This document shows, in pieces, positions 14,959-17,783 of a stretch of 17,783 nucleotides of DNA. The position numbers were made by a program, and so were the translations under genes. The stretch's first letter is position 1, and each line of letters begins with the position of its first letter. This DNA comes from an uncultured Eubacteriales bacterium (lineage in GTDB: Bacteria; Bacillota; Clostridia; Christensenellales; CAG-314), in NCBI GenBank assembly GCA_900544545.1, contig UQVY01000019.1:1-17783 (forward strand), read 5' to 3'. The notes below the pieces were generated by a model. The model made no database searches. It had not been told where the DNA came from and saw only the letters and a program-made list of their open reading frames with translations.

Positions 14959-15654
14959 ATGATTAAAGCATTTTTGCGACTGATAACCAAGGCTCTTTTC
15001 TTCGGCGGACACCTCGCCTGGGAGAATTCATACCCCAAGCCTCTCCCGAAATCCGAGGAAGCCGAATGTTTCAGGCTTATGAAAAACGGCGACTCTGCCG
15101 CTCGGGACAAACTTATTCTGCATAATATGCGATTGGTCGCCCACATCGCAAAAAAATTCTCCTCTAACGGCGATATGGACGACCTCATTTCCGTCGGCTC
15201 AATCGGGCTTATCAAGGGGATCGAGTCCTTCGACGCGGAAAAATGTACGGCCCTCGCGACATTTCTGGCGAGATGTATAGAAAACGAGATTCTTATGACT
15301 CTCCGAAGTCAGAAAAAACACGGGAACAACGTCTACATCAGCGACCCCGTAGGCATAGACCCCGACGGAAACGAGTACACGCTTATGGATATACTCTCCG
15401 TAAGGGAAGAAAGCGTCTTCCGTCAGGTCGAACAGAACGTCCTTTCGCAAAAGCTTAACGATATTCTCAAAAACGCTCTCTCCGAACGCGAATACTTTGT
15501 CGTTTGCTGCCGCTACGGGCTTAACAATACACCCGTTCTCACGCAGCTCCAGACCGCCAAAAAGCTCCGCATTTCCCGAAGTTACGTCTCCCGAATCGAA
15601 TCCAAAGCCCTCGAAAAACTCCGCGACTCCCTCGTAAAAGGCGACTTCGATTGA
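14959..15654 (+). CDS. sigK: RNA polymerase sporulation sigma factor sigma-K (pro-form)
   Basis: Late mother-cell sigma factor directing coat and lysis genes in spore formation. 231 residues. Region 2 spans about 50-118, with HNMRLVAHIAKKF (55-67), DDLISVGSIGLIKGIESF (74-91) and RCIENEILMTLRS (105-117). Region 4 ends with the helix-turn-helix KKLRISRSYVSRIE (201-214). The first ~20 residues are hydrophobic and basic and precede the PKPL segment (26-29), as in the cleaved pro-sequence of B. subtilis pro-sigma-K. The gene is complete, with no skin-like insertion. ATG 14959 follows a perfect AAAGGAGG (14941-14948), which can pair weakly (AGGC/GCCT) with bases just before the start. The close paralogue sigma-E is the main alternative; the DPVGIDPDGNEYTLMD block (129-144) does not by itself separate them. 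Confidence 0.88.
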   Translation: MIKAFLRLITKALFFGGHLAWENSYPKPLPKSEEAECFRLMKNGDSAARDKLILHNMRLVAHIAKKFSSNGDMDDLISVGSIGLIKGIESFDAEKCTALATFLARCIENEILMTLRSQKKHGNNVYISDPVGIDPDGNEYTLMDILSVREESVFRQVEQNVLSQKLNDILKNALSEREYFVVCCRYGLNNTPVLTQLQTAKKLRISRSYVSRIESKALEKLRDSLVKGDFD

Positions 15655-15659
15655 TTCCG

Positions 15660-15865
15660 TTTTCTTGTAAGAAAGCGGAGCAAAGAACTTCACTCGCTTT
15701 GCCCGACCGCAGAAATTCTCTCTTTATAAAAAACAGAGTCGCCTGAACTTCATAACTTCGCCGCCAAGAAGTAACTTCGGCGAACGACTTTTTCCGTGTC
15801 AAAATTTGTGAGGTTCCGCGAAGCTATCGGAGTTCTTTGCCAAGCTTTCTCGAAAGAAAGCGGGC
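15660..15865. repeat. Modular interspersed repeat between sigK and proS
   Basis: Fills the gap between two convergent genes. Imperfect terminal inverted repeats of 23 nt (15680-15702 and 15818-15840, ends GCAAAGAACT and AGTTCTTTGC). Its left half (15703-15742) is inverted relative to the copy before uvrA, while 15770-15795 and 15842-15864 are in direct orientation. Palindromic TTTCTTGTAAGAAA and TTTCTCGAAAGAAA sequences occur at the two ends. It encodes no protein, so it is MITE-like, and no transposase is nearby. Confidence 0.85.
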
Positions 15866-15872
15866 GCAATCA

Positions 15873-17597
15873 TCATACACGAAGGGCGTCGTAGAGCTTG
15901 CGGAGAAGCGCGTCGATTTCGGTTTCGGCGTTATCCGCACCGACTTTAACGGTTTCGCGGGTTGCGCGGTCGGTAATCTCGATTTCGCCGTTTTTAAGCC
16001 CCTTCGGAGAAATCACGACTCTTACCGGCATTCCCATAAGGTCGGCATCGGCAAATTTAACGCCCGCGGAAACCTCTCTGTCGTCGAGCAGCGGCTCTAT
16101 TCCCGCTTTTCTGAGGTTTTCGTATATCCTTTGAGTAACCGAGGCTACTTCGGGATCGTCGAGGCGCAGCGGGCAGATATGGACCTTATACGGAGCGACT
16201 GTAACGGGCAGAATTATTCCCTTTTCGTCGTTGCTCTCCTGAATAAGAGAAGCCAGAGCGCGGCCCACGCCTATTCCGTAGCAGCCCATAATCGGATTTA
16301 CGGCTTTTCCGTCCTTACCGAGAACGGTCATATCCATAGAAGCCGTATATTTCGTTCCGAGCTGGAAAATATTACCTATCTCGATACCGTTCTCGAGGTG
16401 AACGGGTTTGCCGCATACGGGGCATTTTTCGCCCTCTACGACCTTGGCAATATCGTAAAACTTTCTGCCCTTAAGGTCGCGCTCGGGATTGAAGCCCTTG
16501 ATATGGTATTCGTGCTTGTTTGCGCCGACGACGGTGTTGCGAAGGAATTCCATACTCCTGTCGAGAACGACGAAGGTTCCTTCGGGAAGACCGACGGGAC
16601 CGATGTTGCCGGCAAAAATACCCGATTCTTCGCTCGCTTCCCACGGAACGACGTTTTCGCCCACGACTTTGCGGAGCTTGGCTTCGTTGACCTCCTTGTC
16701 GCCCCTCACGAACGCGACGACGACCTTGTCGTTATCGCCCTTCACCGCGTAAACTACGGCTTTAATCGTCTTTTCGACGGGAACCCCGAGGTAATCGCAG
16801 ACCTCTTCTATCGTTTTCGCTTCGCCGGTATAAACCTCCTCCATCGGAAGCATTTCTTCCTCGGCGGGCTTGTCGTGAATGGCTTCGGCAACCTCCATAT
16901 TCGCCTTGTATCCGCATTCGTCGCAAAGCACGAGAGTGTCTTCCCCGACGGGAGTCAGAAGCATAAATTCGTGAGCAACGCTTCCGCCCATCATTCCGCT
17001 GTCCGACTTCACCGAAATGAATCTCTTCATTCCTATACGCCTGAAAATCCTTTCGTAAGCCGCGTGTACCCGATAATAATACTTCTCGAGGTCCTCCTGC
17101 GTCATATGGAAGGAATATCCGTCCTTCATCGTGAATTCCCTGACTCTTATGAGTCCGCCGCGGCAACGGGGTTCGTCCCGGAATTTCGTCTGAATCTGAT
17201 ATATCATCGCGGGAAGCTGCACATAAGAAACCAAGGTGTTTTTCGCCAGATGAACGGCGGCTTCCTCGTGAGTCATTCCGAGGAGCATATCCTTTCCGTT
17301 CCTGTCCCTGAAACGAACCATTTCGCTTCCTATCGAGGAATATCTTCCGCTCGTTTCCCAAAGCTCGCGGGGCATTACTACCGGAAACTTGACCTCCTGA
17401 CCTTCGACTCCGTCCATCTCTTCCCTGAGTATGGATTCTATGTTGCGGCAGGCTATCTGTCCGAGCGCGGTAAGCGAATATATTCCGTTCGCAACCGATT
17501 TCATATATCCCGCTCTCATCATCAACGCCTGCGAAAGTATCGTTACGTCGTTGGGCGTTTCTTTGGTCGTCTGTAATACCATCTTTGACATCAACAT
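15873..17597 (-). CDS. proS: Prolyl-tRNA synthetase (bacterial type, with editing domain)
   Basis: Charges tRNA-Pro with proline; the inserted domain hydrolyses mischarged Ala-tRNA-Pro. 574 residues, normal for the bacterial type. Class II motifs: motif 2 KFRDEPRCRGG...REF (138-154) and motif 3 GCYGIGVGRAL. An insertion (editing) domain lies between, about 224-405, preceded by CDEC and followed by CPVC, which may form a metal site. The C-terminal anticodon-binding domain starts near APYKVHICPL. Start at ATG 17597 has GGAGGGAG 9 nt upstream on the minus strand (plus 17606-17613); ATG 17591 is a possible alternative. It is driven by a strong promoter with a leader of about 50 nt, too short for a T-box. 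Convergent with sigK across a repeat. Confidence 0.97.
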   Translation of the reverse strand: MLMSKMVLQTTKETPNDVTILSQALMMRAGYMKSVANGIYSLTALGQIACRNIESILREEMDGVEGQEVKFPVVMPRELWETSGRYSSIGSEMVRFRDRNGKDMLLGMTHEEAAVHLAKNTLVSYVQLPAMIYQIQTKFRDEPRCRGGLIRVREFTMKDGYSFHMTQEDLEKYYYRVHAAYERIFRRIGMKRFISVKSDSGMMGGSVAHEFMLLTPVGEDTLVLCDECGYKANMEVAEAIHDKPAEEEMLPMEEVYTGEAKTIEEVCDYLGVPVEKTIKAVVYAVKGDNDKVVVAFVRGDKEVNEAKLRKVVGENVVPWEASEESGIFAGNIGPVGLPEGTFVVLDRSMEFLRNTVVGANKHEYHIKGFNPERDLKGRKFYDIAKVVEGEKCPVCGKPVHLENGIEIGNIFQLGTKYTASMDMTVLGKDGKAVNPIMGCYGIGVGRALASLIQESNDEKGIILPVTVAPYKVHICPLRLDDPEVASVTQRIYENLRKAGIEPLLDDREVSAGVKFADADLMGMPVRVVISPKGLKNGEIEITDRATRETVKVGADNAETEIDALLRKLYDALRV

Positions 17598-17653
17598 CTT
17601 CTACTTCTCCCTCCGGCAAAGCTTTCCCTTGCTCGTCTTTATTTCAATCCCGT

Positions 17654-17682
17654 ATTATATCACCCGAACCCCGTTATGTCAA
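17654..17682 (-). promoter_or_regulatory. Consensus sigma-A promoter of proS
   Basis: On the minus strand: TTGACA (plus 17677-17682), 17-nt spacer, TATAAT (plus 17654-17659), a perfect match in both hexamers and spacing. The predicted start is near 17647, about 50 nt before the proS start codon. Confidence 0.92.
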
Positions 17683-17733
17683 GCTATACGGCCTTTTTGT
17701 AAAAATGCCTCGGCGAAAAACATCGTTGACTTT

Positions 17734-17783
17734 CCGCTTTCTTTCGAGAAACCGGCGTGACGCCGGACCCATTGGCTTCGCGA
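17734..17783 (-). repeat. Modular interspersed repeat, partial copy at the right edge
   Basis: 17734-17751 is the reverse complement of the TTTCTCGAAAGAAAGCGG end module of the other copies. 17751-17783 repeats the uvrB 3' segment (30 of 33), including the CCGGCGTGACGCCGG palindrome and the GGCTTCGCGA end. The modules are joined in a different order here than in the copy before uvrA. It continues beyond the window. Confidence 0.8.

Noticed and set aside
15837..17576. 579-codon plus-strand ORF antisense to proS
   Set aside because: It starts with TTG inside the repeat, has no ribosome binding site and mirrors proS. Its openness comes from the codon usage of the real gene.
17598..17647. T-box riboswitch before proS
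   Set aside because: The leader between the predicted start site and proS is only about 50 nt and has no T-box sequence.

Overview
This looks like a chromosomal stretch from a spore-forming member of the Bacillota, most likely class Clostridia. The evidence is the 16S rRNA fragment, a complete sigma-K gene with a pro-sequence, strong AGGAGG-type ribosome binding sites, sigma-A promoters with 17-nt spacers, and a typical clostridial NadE and bacterial ProS. Genus cannot be assigned by eye. No phage, transposase, CRISPR array or defence locus is visible. The window is mainly housekeeping; the unusual content is intergenic.

Left end (1-660): the 5' part of a 16S rRNA gene on the minus strand runs off the window, preceded by its promoter and leader. 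Divergent from it is a plus-strand block. A promoter with a structured leader of about 190 nt precedes a pantothenate/folate-type ECF transporter S component (852-1526), which is closed by a terminator. Next come coaX (type III pantothenate kinase), uvrB and uvrA (nucleotide excision repair), a YczE/YitT-type membrane protein (8137-8841) and a 50-residue cysteine-rich zinc-binding protein (9072-9224). The last is too short for most gene callers and ends at a bidirectional terminator.

Middle (9346-10877, minus strand): tdk (thymidine kinase) lies downstream of nadE (NAD synthetase), separated by a 21-nt tandem repeat array. Divergent from nadE is an M20 peptidase (11414-12598) with its own promoter and leader, followed by a five-helix membrane protein with an extracellular BspA-type leucine-rich repeat domain (12769-14106).

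Right end (14107-17783): rnpB (RNase P RNA) with a near-consensus promoter and perfect terminator, then a 350-nt gap that appears to encode a separate small transcript of about 80 nt, then sigK with a sporulation-type -10 element. Convergent with sigK is proS (minus strand), driven by a perfect TTGACA-17-TATAAT promoter.

Three layers of non-coding structure stand out. First, a modular interspersed repeat occurs near uvrB/uvrA, between sigK and proS, and at the right edge; it encodes the last residues of UvrB and creates a false N-terminal extension of UvrA. Second, a 14-nt motif (TTCGTTyAACmAAC) occurs seven times in intergenic DNA between 8024 and 10053. Third, short tandem duplications of 19-24 nt occur in four separate intergenic regions. 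I did not find a convincing new multi-gene system. The best leads for something undescribed are the candidate small RNA upstream of sigK, the 14-nt motif family and the modular repeat.
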